NCBI GenBank assembly: GCA_964463485.1
Contig: CAYXDO010000061.1
Coordinates: 1 to 59,698 of the forward strand
Direction: 5' to 3'
DNA: 59,698 nucleotides
From: CAYXDO01 sp964463485
Lineage (GTDB): Bacteria > Myxococcota > Kuafuiibacteriia > Kuafuiibacteriales > Kuafuiibacteriaceae
The notes under the pieces were generated by a model. It saw only the letters and a program-made list of their open reading frames with translations. It was not told the DNA's origin and searched no databases. This document shows positions 25,595 to 35,117 of this stretch, in pieces. Position 1 is the first letter of the stretch. Each line of letters opens with the position of its first letter. The position numbers and the translations under genes were made by a program.

Positions 25595-27372
25595 CCACCT
25601 CGATGATGGAGCGGAGCGCGGAGCCGATCGACCTGATCCGACTCCCGAGCGGGACGCTCCTCGCCGGTCGCTATCGGACCGAGGAGCTGCTCGGTCGAGG
25701 ATCGATCGCGACGGTGTTGCGCGCGCGCGACGAGCTCCGTGGGCAGAGCGTCGTGTTGAAGGCCATCGATCCGCTGCGATCGAAGGACCAGATATCGAAG
25801 CAGCGCCTGCGTCGGGAACTCGAGGTGTTGACGAAGGTCGCCCACCCGGGTGTCGCGCGCGTGCTTGGGCTCGAGGTGATCGCGGGATCCGACGTCTTGG
25901 TGTTGGAGTACGTCGAAGGTGAGACGCTCGCGGAGCGGCTCTTGCGCGGGCACCTCGGGGTCGAGGAGGCCCTCGGTGTGACCACGCGGCTCTGCGAGGC
26001 GCTCGAGGCTTGTCACAAAGTCGGCGTGATCCACCGCGACGTGAAGCCCGCGAACATCGTGCTCCACCCCGATCGAGGCCCTGTGTTGCTCGACTTCGGA
26101 ATGGCCTGGTTCACGAGCGCCATGACCCTGACGCGAACGGGCGCGCTCGTGGGGTCGCCGCGCTACGTGGCTCCGGAGCTCTTCGAATCCGGGCACGGTG
26201 ACGAGCGGGTCGACGTCTTCGGCGTGGGAGCCGTCTCGTACGAGATGCTGACCGGTCGACCGCTGCGGATTGAGGACACGATCGCCGAGATCGCACGCGG
26301 AGGTCGTGCCCCGCCGTCGCCCAGATCGTTGGTGCACGAAATTCCTCGCTCGGTGGAGCGAGCGGTGCTCCGAGCGACCGCGGCACGACCGGAGCTTCGA
26401 ACCTTCACGGTGGCTGAGCTCGCGCGGTCCTTACGGGGCGAAGTCTCCGAGCGCGCGCTCGAGACGAGCGTCGCGTGTCCTTCGTGCGGGTCGGCGCGGA
26501 TCGTGGATCTGCCGTTTTGTCCGGGTTGTGGAGCCACCGCGGAGTGGAAGATTCAGCCCGGCGGGTTCGCGGTGGACGTGCTCGACGTCGAGGACGCCGA
26601 GGTCGCGTGGCAGTGGCTCGAACGGCGGCACGGCGAAGCGCTCGAGGGGCGGGGGCGGAGCCGATTGCGACGCCCTCCCCTGCCGCTCGCGGTCGGAGTG
26701 TCGGAAGCCTCGGCCGAGGCGCTGGTCGCGGAGGCCGCGAGATCGGGCGTACGGGCCGAAGTGGTTCGGTCCGGGGCGTTCGGGCCGCCGCTGCGGCTTC
26801 CGATTCCGAGGCCCGCGGAGATCTTCGCGGCCGCGGCAGCGCACCTGAGCTCGGTGATGGCGGTGGCTGCGGCTGGATCGATGTTGGGCGCGCCCGCGTG
26901 GTCACTTCGAACTTTGCCCTTCTTGGCTAGCGCCGCGCTCGTGGGCTTGTGGCTCAAGGCGATGCGCAAGCCGGTCTTGAACACGGCGAGCGAGAGACAA
27001 GGAATTCGGCACTCCGCGATGGCCTGGATCGTGCCCAAACTGCAGGCGCTCGGCTCGCCTCGGGCCCGCGGAATCGCCGCTGGCGCGGTCGCCCGCGCGG
27101 CACCCGTACTGCTCGACGATGTCTCGGGACTGCCCGAAGCTGCGCGGTCCGAAGCGCTCGCGAGTCTTGCGAGCGCGCTCGACGCGGCGGTCGAGGTCGA
27201 CCGGCTCGCGGGTTCGATCTCGAGCCGGCCACGTGGGGCGCACGCGGTCGACGAGCAGGGCGGAAGCGCAGAGCTCGAGCTGGTGCATGATTTCGCGGTC
27301 CGCCGAGCGCTCGAGGCCGCCGACGGCATCACGAGGGCACTCTCCGTTCGAACACTTCCATCGGAGCTGTGA
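25591..27372 (+). CDS. serine/threonine kinase with zinc ribbon, paralogue of preceding gene
   Basis: 593 residues starting at the ATG that overlaps the previous stop. The kinase domain is residues 25-280: LGRGSIATV, Lys57, IHRDVKPAN (Asp150), DFG at 168-170, VAPEL. A zinc ribbon with Cys296, 299, 310 and 313 keeps the same CxxC-x10-CxxC spacing as the upstream kinase. An alpha/beta segment (VLDVEDAEVAWQWLERR and SEASAEALVAEAARSG) follows, then one or two weak hydrophobic segments near 425-465 and an alanine-rich helical tail. The pair probably arose by duplication and may act together, as a heterodimer or a cascade. Confidence 0.9.
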   Translation: MTTSMMERSAEPIDLIRLPSGTLLAGRYRTEELLGRGSIATVLRARDELRGQSVVLKAIDPLRSKDQISKQRLRRELEVLTKVAHPGVARVLGLEVIAGSDVLVLEYVEGETLAERLLRGHLGVEEALGVTTRLCEALEACHKVGVIHRDVKPANIVLHPDRGPVLLDFGMAWFTSAMTLTRTGALVGSPRYVAPELFESGHGDERVDVFGVGAVSYEMLTGRPLRIEDTIAEIARGGRAPPSPRSLVHEIPRSVERAVLRATAARPELRTFTVAELARSLRGEVSERALETSVACPSCGSARIVDLPFCPGCGATAEWKIQPGGFAVDVLDVEDAEVAWQWLERRHGEALEGRGRSRLRRPPLPLAVGVSEASAEALVAEAARSGVRAEVVRSGAFGPPLRLPIPRPAEIFAAAAAHLSSVMAVAAAGSMLGAPAWSLRTLPFLASAALVGLWLKAMRKPVLNTASERQGIRHSAMAWIVPKLQALGSPRARGIAAGAVARAAPVLLDDVSGLPEAARSEALASLASALDAAVEVDRLAGSISSRPRGAHAVDEQGGSAELELVHDFAVRRALEAADGITRALSVRTLPSEL

Positions 27373-27707
27373 GCGACCGTCCGTCCGAAGGGTCGCATTC
27401 GTTGCCCGACTTGAGCCGTTCCCAAAGGGAATCTTGCGGGAACCAACCCAACACCCGCCGGTCGTCGTGAGCGTGAGCGTCAATCGTGGACCTGGGCGTG
27501 GACGAAACCGTGGACGTGAGCGTGGAACCTGGTCGTGGACGTGGACGATCCGGAAGAAAATTCGAACCACGAGAGACTCGCTGTAGTTTGAGAGTATCGG
27601 CGGAATGTCTCGTCCACCTCCACGGGCTATTTTTCCTGGGACTCATCTCGTCCTCATGCTACGCATGACGTGCGACATGTCCTCATGCTCGCACCCGGAG
27701 GAACGAG
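27373..27707. other. intergenic region, no gene seen
   Basis: 335 bases between the kinase operon and the activase gene. It contains the CGTGGAC repeat tract (separate entry). A short stretch CTCATGCTACGCATGACGTG before 27700 and GGAGGAACGAG at 27699-27707 provide a strong ribosome-binding site (GGAGG) for the ATG at 27708. Confidence 0.6.
27468..27552. repeat. degenerate CGTGGAC/CGTGAG repeat tract
   Basis: Short units CGTGGAC, CGTGAG and CGTGGAACCT recur about ten times in 85 bases. The unit is imperfect, so this is an old or rapidly drifting simple repeat in the leader region of the activase gene. Confidence 0.7.
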
Positions 27708-30700
27708 ATGTACCGATACGTCGGAGTAGACGTCGGCGCCGAGACCGTCAAAATCGTCGAGCTTCTGCGCGAAGGGCCCAAGCTGAGCGTGGGTCGACGA
27801 TTCGCCTCGGAACATCGCAAAGAGCCTGGTCCACTCATTCAACGGGTCTGGAAGGACTGGGACCTCGGCTCGGCGGTGAGCGCCGCGGTGTGCGGACGAC
27901 TGGGCCGCCAGCTCGCCCTCGAGCGGGTCCCCGTCAAACAAGCGCAGGCCGCGGGATACCGATTTCTTCGCGGGAAATCACCAGGCACGATCGTCTCGAT
28001 CGGTTGCCATGGGTTCTCCGTCCTCGAGCTTCGGGAGGGCGGCGCGGAGGTCTTTCGCGAAAACTCTCGGTGCGCACAGGGCACCGGCAATTTCCTCCGT
28101 CAGCTGGTCCAGCGCTTCGATCTGAGTGTGGAGGAGGCCGCGGAGCTCGCCGCGACAGTCGACGATCCGGCGCCGCTATCGGGGCGCTGCCCAGTCATAC
28201 TCAAAACGGACATGACTCACCTGGCCAACAAAGGTGAGGGCAAAGACAGGATCTTGGCCGGGCTTCTCGACGCAATCGCCGAAAACGTTCAAGTCCTCAT
28301 CAAACCCAGGCTCTGCCCAAATCAGCTCTACTTGGCCGGAGGAGTGACCCGTTCGGCCCGGGTACGAGACAACTTCAGGCGCTTTGCGGAGCGTCATCAG
28401 CTGAGTCTGATCGGTGCCGAAGGTGAAGACGGTCTGTTTCTGGACGCTCTGGGCGCTGCGGTGTCGGCCTCGGAGCGAAGTTTCCGGGTGCCCTCGACGG
28501 CCGAGTTGCTGGTTCCGCACCGTGACTCGGAGATGGAGCGGGTCCCCTCGCTCGGGGCGGCGATGGGCCGCGTGAAGCGAATGCCCTCGCCGCAGCTCCT
28601 CGAGGTGGAGGGTCCGCGCGACGTAATTCTGGGTTTCGACATCGGATCGACGGGATCCAAAGCGGTCGCAATCGACCTCGAGACCAACAGGACTCTCTGG
28701 GAGGGTTACCTTCGGACGAACGGGGATCCGGTGGGTGCCGCGCAGGCGCTCGCCCGGCGGCTCCTCGAGAGTCCCGCCGCGCTGCACCGAATTCGCGGTT
28801 TCGGAGCGACCGGCTCGGGTCGAGAGATCGTGGGATCGCTGCTCTCGACTTGTTACGGCCGGGATGCCGTCTACGTATTGAACGAGATCGCCGCGCACGC
28901 GACCGGAGCGCTCCACTTCGACGCTCGCGTCGACACGATCTTCGAAATCGGAGGCCAGGACGCGAAGTACATCAGGCTCTCGAACGGTCGAATCATCGAC
29001 GCAGCGATGAACGAGGCGTGCTCCGCGGGGACCGGGTCGTTCATCGAGGAGCAGGGCCGTCGGTTCGCGGGCGTAGAGAGTGTCGAAGAGCTCGGCGAGG
29101 TCGCGCTCGCGAGTGAGTCGGGCGTCGCCCTCGGGCAGCACTGCTCGATCTTCATGGCGGAGATCATCGACGAGGCGTTCGCTTCGGGAGTCGAGCAAGA
29201 GCAGATCGTCGCGGGCATCTATGATTCGGTCGTCGCCAACTATCTCAACCGGGTGAAGGGCAGCCGGTCGGTCGGGCAAGTGATCTTCTGCCAGGGCATG
29301 CCGTTCGCATCGGACGCGCTCGCAGCGGCGGTCGCGCGTCAGACCGGTTCGGAGGTGGTGGTGCCTCCAAAGCCGGGCCTCATGGGTGCGATCGGAATCG
29401 GCCTGCTCGCGGCCGGTGATTTGCATTCCCCACGCGGTCCGGTCATGGACCTCTCTCGCTTCCTGGAAGCTCGGGTGGAGCGAAAAGACACGTTCGTGTG
29501 CAACTCGACTCAGGGTTGCGGTGGGGCCGGCAATCACTGTCGAATCAACCGACTCACCACCGTGGTCGCCTCGGAGCGCCAGCGATTCACTTGGGGCGGC
29601 GGCTGTTCCTTGTACGACAAGGGAACCCGGCGCCATAAGTTGCCGGATTGCTCGCCCGATCCGTTTCGAGAGCGCGCCGCGATGGTGCAGAAGATCATCG
29701 ACGAGGTGAGCGCCGCGCGCGGGAGACCGATCATCGCGCTCACCGACGAGTTCAAGCTGAAGGGACTGTTTCCGTTCTTTGCCACGTTCCTCCATGAGCT
29801 CGGTTTCGACTTGACGGTGGTCACCGGCGCCGATCGCAAGGCGTTGAAGCGGGGGATCGAAGAGGCCAATGTCCCGTTCTGCGCGCCGATGCAGCAATAT
29901 CATGGCCTCGTCTCGAGTATGGCCGACCGAAAACCGGACTGGCTGTTCCTGCCGATGCTCCGAGAGATCCCCCGGGTGAAGGAGGAACGGTTTTCGACGG
30001 TGTGCCCGATCGTTCAGGGCTCGGCTGACATGCTGAGGCTGGACCTAGGACCAAGGGTCGCCGCACGCATTCTCTCCCCCGTCATCGACATGGGTCACGG
30101 GACGATGGACTCTCCGGAGCTGCACGCCGTGTGTCGCAAGCTCGCGGCTGAGTTGGGGGCAGGCGAGGTGGCTTGGATCCCGGCGTTTGGCCGGGCCCGA
30201 AGAGCTCAGCTCGAGTTCGACGAGAGGCTCGGGGCGCTGGGTCAGGAGGCGTTGGCGTTCTGCACGGACAACGGAATCACTCCGGTGGTCGTCTTGGGTC
30301 GGAGCTATACGATTCACAACGACGTGCTGAGCTCGAACGTCCCCTCGATCTTACGGGAGCAGGGGACGATCGCGATTCCCGTCGATTGCCTGCCAGTGCC
30401 AAAGGAAGCTCCTGTCTTCGAAGATCTGTTCTGGGGCTATAGTCAGCGAATCCTTCGTGCGGCGTGGCACGTTCGGAGGTCGCCCGGGGTCTACGGCATT
30501 TTTTGTTCGAACTACTCCTGCGGACCCGACAGCTTCACCGTCCACAGCTTCGCGTGGCTCATGGAAGGCAAGCCCTTCGCCATCATCGAGACGGACGGTC
30601 ACTCGGGAGATGCCGGCACGAAAACTCGGGTGGAGGCGTTTCTGCATTGCGTCCGCGAAGACTTGTCGGCGAAGGCCGCCACCTTGCCCAAGGACGAGGC

Positions 30701-32057
30701 AACCCTTCGCGTGGAGCCCCAGGCGGTCGCTGACATCGTGCGCAGGAAGGAGCGGATGTTGATTCCGCCGATGGGTCCGGAGGCTGAAGCGGCGGCCGCA
30801 GCCTTCCGTGGGTTGGGTGTGCCGGCCGAAGTGCTGCCACTGCCGACCCGGGAGACTCTGCGACTTGGGCGACGGCAGACCTCGGGCAAAGAGTGCCTCC
30901 CCATGACCGTGACACTCGGCAGCCTGCTCGATAGGCTGGAGCGCGAGCGCGAGACCTCGGAGCGTTTTCTGTTTCTCATGCCCGGGTCGTGTGGCCCCTG
31001 CCGGTTCGGGGCGTACCGGGAGCTCCACAACATGATCCTGCAACGCATGGGTTGGGCGAACAGAGTCCGGATTTGGTCCCCGTCTTTCGGTCATTACTTC
31101 GAAGGTATGGAGCCTGGGTTTGCGGCCATCGTGTTCACTGGCCTGGCCGCGTTCGGCGTCCTCGAGGAGGCGCTCCACGACGTGAGACCGGTCGAGACGC
31201 AAAAGGGAGCGGCCGAGGAGATTCACGCGCGGTACGCGCGCGAGCTGAGCGCGTTGCTCGAGTCCGCTGCAGCGGGCGACCTGAGTCGAGCCCGGGTGCT
31301 GTGGGAAGCCGGCTCCGGCCGTGCGTACGGCGTGCCTGCGCTCGTCAGGCGTTGCGCCGAGGAGCTCGCGCGCGTGAAGTCGAGCCGAGAGATCCCGAAC
31401 GTGCTCGTGGTCGGTGAGATCTACGTGCGATCGGACCCATTCTCCAATGACTTCATCGCGCGCGGGTTGGAGAAGCGGGGCCTTCGTGCGCGCCTCGAGC
31501 CCGTGTCCGAGTATTTGCAGTTTTCCGACTACATTGCGCACCGAAAGGGAGAGAAGGGCGGCGTCGGGGACCAAGTCGAGCACTGGGTTCGAAAGAGACT
31601 GCTCGCGCTCAGTCACGAGGCCGCCGCCGCGCCGCTCGGGTGGCCAAAGCACGCGTCGATCCCCGAGGTGTTCGACGCAGCGTCAGCCTACGTGTCCGAG
31701 GCGCTGGAGGTCGAGACCCCGCTCACGATCGGCGTTCCGGTGCGAGCGTGGCGCCGCGGTGAGATCGACGCGACAGTGAGTGTCGGACCGCTCGAGTGTA
31801 TGCCGAACAAGATCGCGGAAGCTCAGTTTTGCCACGTGGCCGAGCAGGAGGGGCTGCTCTCACTGACACTCTCGCTGAACGGTGACCCGATCGACCCGGA
31901 GGTGTTGGACAACTTCGCGTTCGAGGTTCACGAGCGATTCAAGCGGAAGGCCGAAAGAGTCGCGGCGGAGCCCAAAGTCATGACTCGACGGAGGAGGTTG
32001 CGAGTGCTCGAGACGGCCGACGCGATGAGGTCCTTGCTGACCGCAGGCCCTCGCTGA
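27708..32057 (+). CDS. 2-hydroxyacyl-CoA dehydratase activase-type fusion, two ATPase domains
   Basis: 1449 residues, matching the large acyl-CoA dehydratase activase-related fusions. Domain order: a BcrA/BadF/BadG-type ATPase (about 1-260), a second such ATPase (about 305-575), a Cys-rich link, then the DUF2229 activase-associated and HgdB-like regions to the end. In HgdC-type activators two cysteines per subunit hold a bridging 4Fe-4S cluster. Both ATPases keep them: Cys122 (RCAQGTG) and Cys161 (GRCPV), Cys438 (EACSAGTG) and Cys479 (QHCSIF). The second has the full GGQDAK motif at 415-420. The first reads GCHGF there and may be a degenerate ATPase. A cysteine cluster lies at 598, 604, 611 and 633. 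It should use ATP to drive low-potential electron transfer; the acceptor is unknown. It stands alone, with no dehydratase beside it. Confidence 0.9.
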   Translation: MYRYVGVDVGAETVKIVELLREGPKLSVGRRFASEHRKEPGPLIQRVWKDWDLGSAVSAAVCGRLGRQLALERVPVKQAQAAGYRFLRGKSPGTIVSIGCHGFSVLELREGGAEVFRENSRCAQGTGNFLRQLVQRFDLSVEEAAELAATVDDPAPLSGRCPVILKTDMTHLANKGEGKDRILAGLLDAIAENVQVLIKPRLCPNQLYLAGGVTRSARVRDNFRRFAERHQLSLIGAEGEDGLFLDALGAAVSASERSFRVPSTAELLVPHRDSEMERVPSLGAAMGRVKRMPSPQLLEVEGPRDVILGFDIGSTGSKAVAIDLETNRTLWEGYLRTNGDPVGAAQALARRLLESPAALHRIRGFGATGSGREIVGSLLSTCYGRDAVYVLNEIAAHATGALHFDARVDTIFEIGGQDAKYIRLSNGRIIDAAMNEACSAGTGSFIEEQGRRFAGVESVEELGEVALASESGVALGQHCSIFMAEIIDEAFASGVEQEQIVAGIYDSVVANYLNRVKGSRSVGQVIFCQGMPFASDALAAAVARQTGSEVVVPPKPGLMGAIGIGLLAAGDLHSPRGPVMDLSRFLEARVERKDTFVCNSTQGCGGAGNHCRINRLTTVVASERQRFTWGGGCSLYDKGTRRHKLPDCSPDPFRERAAMVQKIIDEVSAARGRPIIALTDEFKLKGLFPFFATFLHELGFDLTVVTGADRKALKRGIEEANVPFCAPMQQYHGLVSSMADRKPDWLFLPMLREIPRVKEERFSTVCPIVQGSADMLRLDLGPRVAARILSPVIDMGHGTMDSPELHAVCRKLAAELGAGEVAWIPAFGRARRAQLEFDERLGALGQEALAFCTDNGITPVVVLGRSYTIHNDVLSSNVPSILREQGTIAIPVDCLPVPKEAPVFEDLFWGYSQRILRAAWHVRRSPGVYGIFCSNYSCGPDSFTVHSFAWLMEGKPFAIIETDGHSGDAGTKTRVEAFLHCVREDLSAKAATLPKDEATLRVEPQAVADIVRRKERMLIPPMGPEAEAAAAAFRGLGVPAEVLPLPTRETLRLGRRQTSGKECLPMTVTLGSLLDRLERERETSERFLFLMPGSCGPCRFGAYRELHNMILQRMGWANRVRIWSPSFGHYFEGMEPGFAAIVFTGLAAFGVLEEALHDVRPVETQKGAAEEIHARYARELSALLESAAAGDLSRARVLWEAGSGRAYGVPALVRRCAEELARVKSSREIPNVLVVGEIYVRSDPFSNDFIARGLEKRGLRARLEPVSEYLQFSDYIAHRKGEKGGVGDQVEHWVRKRLLALSHEAAAAPLGWPKHASIPEVFDAASAYVSEALEVETPLTIGVPVRAWRRGEIDATVSVGPLECMPNKIAEAQFCHVAEQEGLLSLTLSLNGDPIDPEVLDNFAFEVHERFKRKAERVAAEPKVMTRRRRLRVLETADAMRSLLTAGPR

Positions 32058-32093
32058 CACAGGCGCGCTCGGATCATAGGACTCCCAGACGAC

Positions 32094-32696
32094 TCACACC
32101 CGGAGTGACCCCCGGAATCCTCGGGCTGCGTAATAGGACTGCGCGCCGTTGTGGTACACGAAGACGTGATCGTAGCGACGGTCGCAGAAGAGCGCGCCCC
32201 CGAGCCTTCGAATCGCCGAAGGAGTCTGAACCCAGCTCGACGTCTTGAGGTCGAACTCTCCGAGCTCCTGCAGCGCACGATATTCGGCCTCGCTCAGGAG
32301 CACGATGCCCATCGCGGCGGCCATCTCGAGAGCGCTCGTCTCGGGTCTGTGCTCGGTTCTGGACTCGAGCGCTTCACGATCGAAGCAGACACTTCGACGG
32401 CCCTTCGGGCTCTCTTCGGAGCAATCGAAAAAAATATACTCTCCGGTCGCGGCGTTGAGGGCGACGACATCCGGTTCCCCGCCGGTTCTCTCCATCTCGT
32501 GAAGCGAAGCGAGCTTCTCTGCATGAGCTTCCAACCTCGCTCGGACCCCAGCCCAAGTCAGATCCGGGTGACGGTTCATGTTCGAGTGGAAGCGCGATTC
32601 CAAGATCTCGAGCAGCTCCCGCCCTTGATCGGCTGGGCCCGTTTGGGCCTCTGGTGGGTCGGTCGTGAGACTCTTCTTCGGCTTCACCTTGGCCAT
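32094..32696 (-). CDS. DUF4256 family protein
   Basis: 200 residues from the ATG at 32696 (MAKVKPKK). It shows the DUF4256 pattern: ELLEILESRFHSNMNRH, then LEAHAEKLASLHEMERTGGEP, YIFFDCSEESPKGRRS and FVYHNGAQSYYAARGFRG at the end. No catalytic site is known for the family. It converges on the activase gene with a 36-base gap and is probably a single-gene unit. Confidence 0.85.
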   Translation of the reverse strand: MAKVKPKKSLTTDPPEAQTGPADQGRELLEILESRFHSNMNRHPDLTWAGVRARLEAHAEKLASLHEMERTGGEPDVVALNAATGEYIFFDCSEESPKGRRSVCFDREALESRTEHRPETSALEMAAAMGIVLLSEAEYRALQELGEFDLKTSSWVQTPSAIRRLGGALFCDRRYDHVFVYHNGAQSYYAARGFRGSLRV

Positions 32697-32838
32697 GGTT
32701 CGACTCCGCTCTGCTACTAACCCCGGAAATCGGTGGTACGCAACGAACATTCATAACCAGAAAGGACACTGAGCACACGGAGGACACAGGACATTTCGAA
32801 TCACTCCCACTCGGCCTTCACGCCGTCATGATCGACGC

Positions 32839-33072
32839 ATGAGCATTCGACTCGAGGTCGAGGGAGGACGCCTCGTCGCTGCCGCGCCGGATGGATGGGC
32901 GGAAGGGGCCGAGCTCGATGTGGTCCTCGCCGATCAAGACGACGATATGTCCGCCGAAGAAGTGGCGGAGCTCGACAGTGTTCTCGAGAAGAGTCTCGAA
33001 CAGGCCGCGACCGGCCGGTTCACCGAGGCGAGCGAGTTTCTCGTCAAGCTGAAGGCACAACGCACCTCGTGA
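32839..33072 (+). CDS. small acidic protein, antitoxin-like
   Basis: 77 residues. A beta-rich start (MSIRLEVEGGRLVAAAP) is followed by an acidic helical half with EEVAELDSVLEKSLEQAATGRF, a layout seen in small antitoxins. Its stop overlaps a GTG (GTGA) that opens a short frame beginning with a toxin-like strand, so it is likely the antitoxin of a broken pair. This is inference from size, overlap and layout. Confidence 0.6.
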   Translation: MSIRLEVEGGRLVAAAPDGWAEGAELDVVLADQDDDMSAEEVAELDSVLEKSLEQAATGRFTEASEFLVKLKAQRTS

Positions 33073-33170
33073 AGGTTCGCGTCGTCATCACGGACGAAGG
33101 CCAATCGGGGGACGCTGCCCGGCACCGCTCGGAATCGGGAGGCACCGCTCGGAATCGGGACGGGAGCTGA
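33069..33170 (+). pseudogene. truncated toxin-like frame, ParE/RelE-like start
   Basis: A 33-residue frame starting at the overlapping GTG. It opens MKVRVVITDEGQ, like the first strand of ParE/RelE toxins, and then runs straight into the GGCACCGCTCGGAATCGGGA repeat. The rest of the toxin is missing. I read it as a toxin gene cut by repeat insertion or deletion. Confidence 0.5.
33118..33166. repeat. GGCACCGCTCGGAATCGGG repeat, two copies
   Basis: Two near-identical 20-base units in tandem. The same unit, or its GGTGCCCGGCACC palindromic core, recurs at 34400-34520 and 35868-36290. Confidence 0.85.
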
Positions 33171-33174
33171 ACCG

Positions 33175-34278
33175 TCAGATCGGGGCAACGAGCGCGGGCC
33201 TGATTCCGAATTTATTCAAAAGCTCTCTCGCCTCTTGCGCATCGGCTACCGAGCCTGATTCGAGCGCCAGCCGAACGAGCTCAGGATCGAGCCTTCCCTC
33301 GAGCTCGGCGAGCTGTTCGATGGCCGTCATCCGCAGGAGCGGTTCATCGGAGGCGCGCTTCCTGAGCGCCAGCGCCAGCGCCGCTCTCGAGACTGGACCG
33401 CCTGGAGCACGAGCCGTCTGCAATTGTCGAGTTGCATACCCAAACGCATTTGGGTTCGCCGCCTGAGCTCGAAGGACGCCACGCCACGGCGGACACCTTT
33501 CGATGAGAAACGCCTTGCCCAACTCACACGCGCTTTTCGACCCCTCCACAACCACGCTGGCTCGCAGCCCAGGCTCCGTGAGGTTGGCAAAATCGAGGAG
33601 CGTCGCGTCGCGAGCGAACGCCTTCAATCGTGCAGCGGCCTCGGCGGTCATTCCATCGATCGCTTGCTCGTCGAGCCACCCAGGGAAAGCGTCTCGTAGC
33701 TCCTCGAGGATCTGGGAGCCATCGTCGCCAGCAAGCTCGAATCCATAGGCAGCCCAGACGTATCGGCCGAGACTGTCAGCGGCTCGCACCGTCAAGACGT
33801 CTCCGGACCTTCCGGACAGGGCGCGAACCAGGCTCACCTCGCGAACGAGCATCCGGGTGGCGATCGCGAGCCCACGATGACTTGGCTCGACTCTCGCCTT
33901 CTCGCGCGAGAGCGTGAGCCCATCGTCTGCAAGACTCATCGATCGCCTCGCATAGGCCACGACGTTGGCGCCCTCGTCGAGCCAACTCACCTGAAAGGCG
34001 AAGCTCGCCGACGCCTCTGTCTGAGCCGCTCGGACGTGGGAGAGGACGGGTACGGCCGCTTCGACGACGTCCGAATACAAGGAGAGCAATCCGGCCTTGG
34101 TGAAGCACCGCCCCGCAGCGAGCTCGATTCCGTGTCGAAGACGCGGGTCGAAGCCATTGCCCTGTTCGAGCAATTCACGAAGCGACGCAGTCTCACGGAG
34201 CGAGTCCATGCTGTCGGGCTCGAGAAACGTGGCGGTGAGAGAGCGTACCGACAAGAAGTTTCCAGAAGATTCGTCCAT
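33175..34278 (-). CDS. GNAT-like protein of unknown function
   Basis: About 367 residues if it starts at the ATG at 34278 (MDESSGNFLS). The in-frame extension upstream is made of the GC-rich repeats and is not used. Around 129-150 the phrase ARVEPSHRGLAIATRML resembles the acetyl-CoA loop of GNAT acetyltransferases, preceded by strands (ASFAFQVSWLDEG) and followed by VRAADSLGRYVWAAYGFE, which fits the fold. The C-terminal third is helical, HEAT-like. The 3' end lies 4 bases from the truncated toxin frame on the other strand. Confidence 0.55.
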   Translation of the reverse strand: MDESSGNFLSVRSLTATFLEPDSMDSLRETASLRELLEQGNGFDPRLRHGIELAAGRCFTKAGLLSLYSDVVEAAVPVLSHVRAAQTEASASFAFQVSWLDEGANVVAYARRSMSLADDGLTLSREKARVEPSHRGLAIATRMLVREVSLVRALSGRSGDVLTVRAADSLGRYVWAAYGFELAGDDGSQILEELRDAFPGWLDEQAIDGMTAEAAARLKAFARDATLLDFANLTEPGLRASVVVEGSKSACELGKAFLIERCPPWRGVLRAQAANPNAFGYATRQLQTARAPGGPVSRAALALALRKRASDEPLLRMTAIEQLAELEGRLDPELVRLALESGSVADAQEARELLNKFGIRPALVAPI

Positions 34279-34867
34279 CGGCCCATTTTGCACGCTTACC
34301 GATGAGCGCAATCGGAGCGCCTTCCAACGAGAGAATGCCCGAGATTTCGAACGGTGCCGCCCCGGATTTCCGAACGGAGGGCCGCGGATTTTGAACGGAG
34401 CCCGGCACCGGCCCCCGGATTTTGAACGGAGCCTGGCACCGCGCGAAAGGCACTGGAGCCCGGCAGCGAAAGGCACTGGAATCGGGCGCCGGTCGGAATC
34501 GGGCACCGCGCTTCGAAATGTGGACACCCGGACGCCAGACGATGGCCAGCGCGTCCCGGTGTTGGTCATGGTCGCCTTGTCGCGCACTTCCATCGATCGA
34601 AGAACCCACGGCGTCGGTTGGGCGAAGGCCGCGGCCGTGCCATGCGGTCGCGAGATCGCGTAGGTCGACAGTGGACGGCCCCAAGCATTCCGAGAAGCCA
34701 GGAGCCACCGTTCCGCGCGAGTCGGTGGATCAGAGGCGTCCCGGCGGCGCGACGGCCTCCTTCCTGGCAGGCCAGGATTGTCGGTCCAGGCGGCCGTCAA
34801 AGTGGATAGCTCGCCGCTTGCGTTTGAAGGTCTTTGACGACCGCTGCGCGCAAGGGCACCTTGGGCC
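34279..34867. other. repeat-bearing intergenic region
   Basis: No gene that I trust. 34389-34450 has two copies of GGATTTTGAACGGAGC followed by CCGGCACC/CTGGCACC. 34440-34510 has AAAGGCACTGGA twice and GGAATCGGGC twice, related to the repeat family at 33118. The remainder up to the ATG at 34868 is unremarkable. Confidence 0.6.
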
Positions 34868-35101
34868 ATGACTCGATCCGATCGAGACGCTCGGGCGGAG
34901 GCCCGCGCGACGTGGCCTGTCCAGCGACTTCGGCTTGGTGACGAGCCGACTCAGGATGCAACGACCCCTGAGGAGCGACTTCTCATGGTTTGGCAGCTGG
35001 TACTCGACACGTGGGCGCTTGCGGGTCGCGAGATTCCGACCTACGCGCGTGCTGAGGCACCGACCCGACTGGTCCGAGGCGCGATTGTCGACGACCAATG
35101 A
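34868..35101 (+). CDS. small protein usually paired with a nucleotidyltransferase
   Basis: 77 residues ending in VRGAIVDDQ. The phrase EERLLMVWQLVLDTWALAGREIP is helical and amphipathic. Small proteins of this look often precede AbiEii-like nucleotidyltransferases, as here (gap of under 20 bases to the likely TTG start of the next frame). Its final 31 codons are copied at 36004-36096 inside a repeat array. Function unknown. Confidence 0.6.
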   Translation: MTRSDRDARAEARATWPVQRLRLGDEPTQDATTPEERLLMVWQLVLDTWALAGREIPTYARAEAPTRLVRGAIVDDQ

Positions 35102-35117
35102 CAGCGCAACCGGCGGC

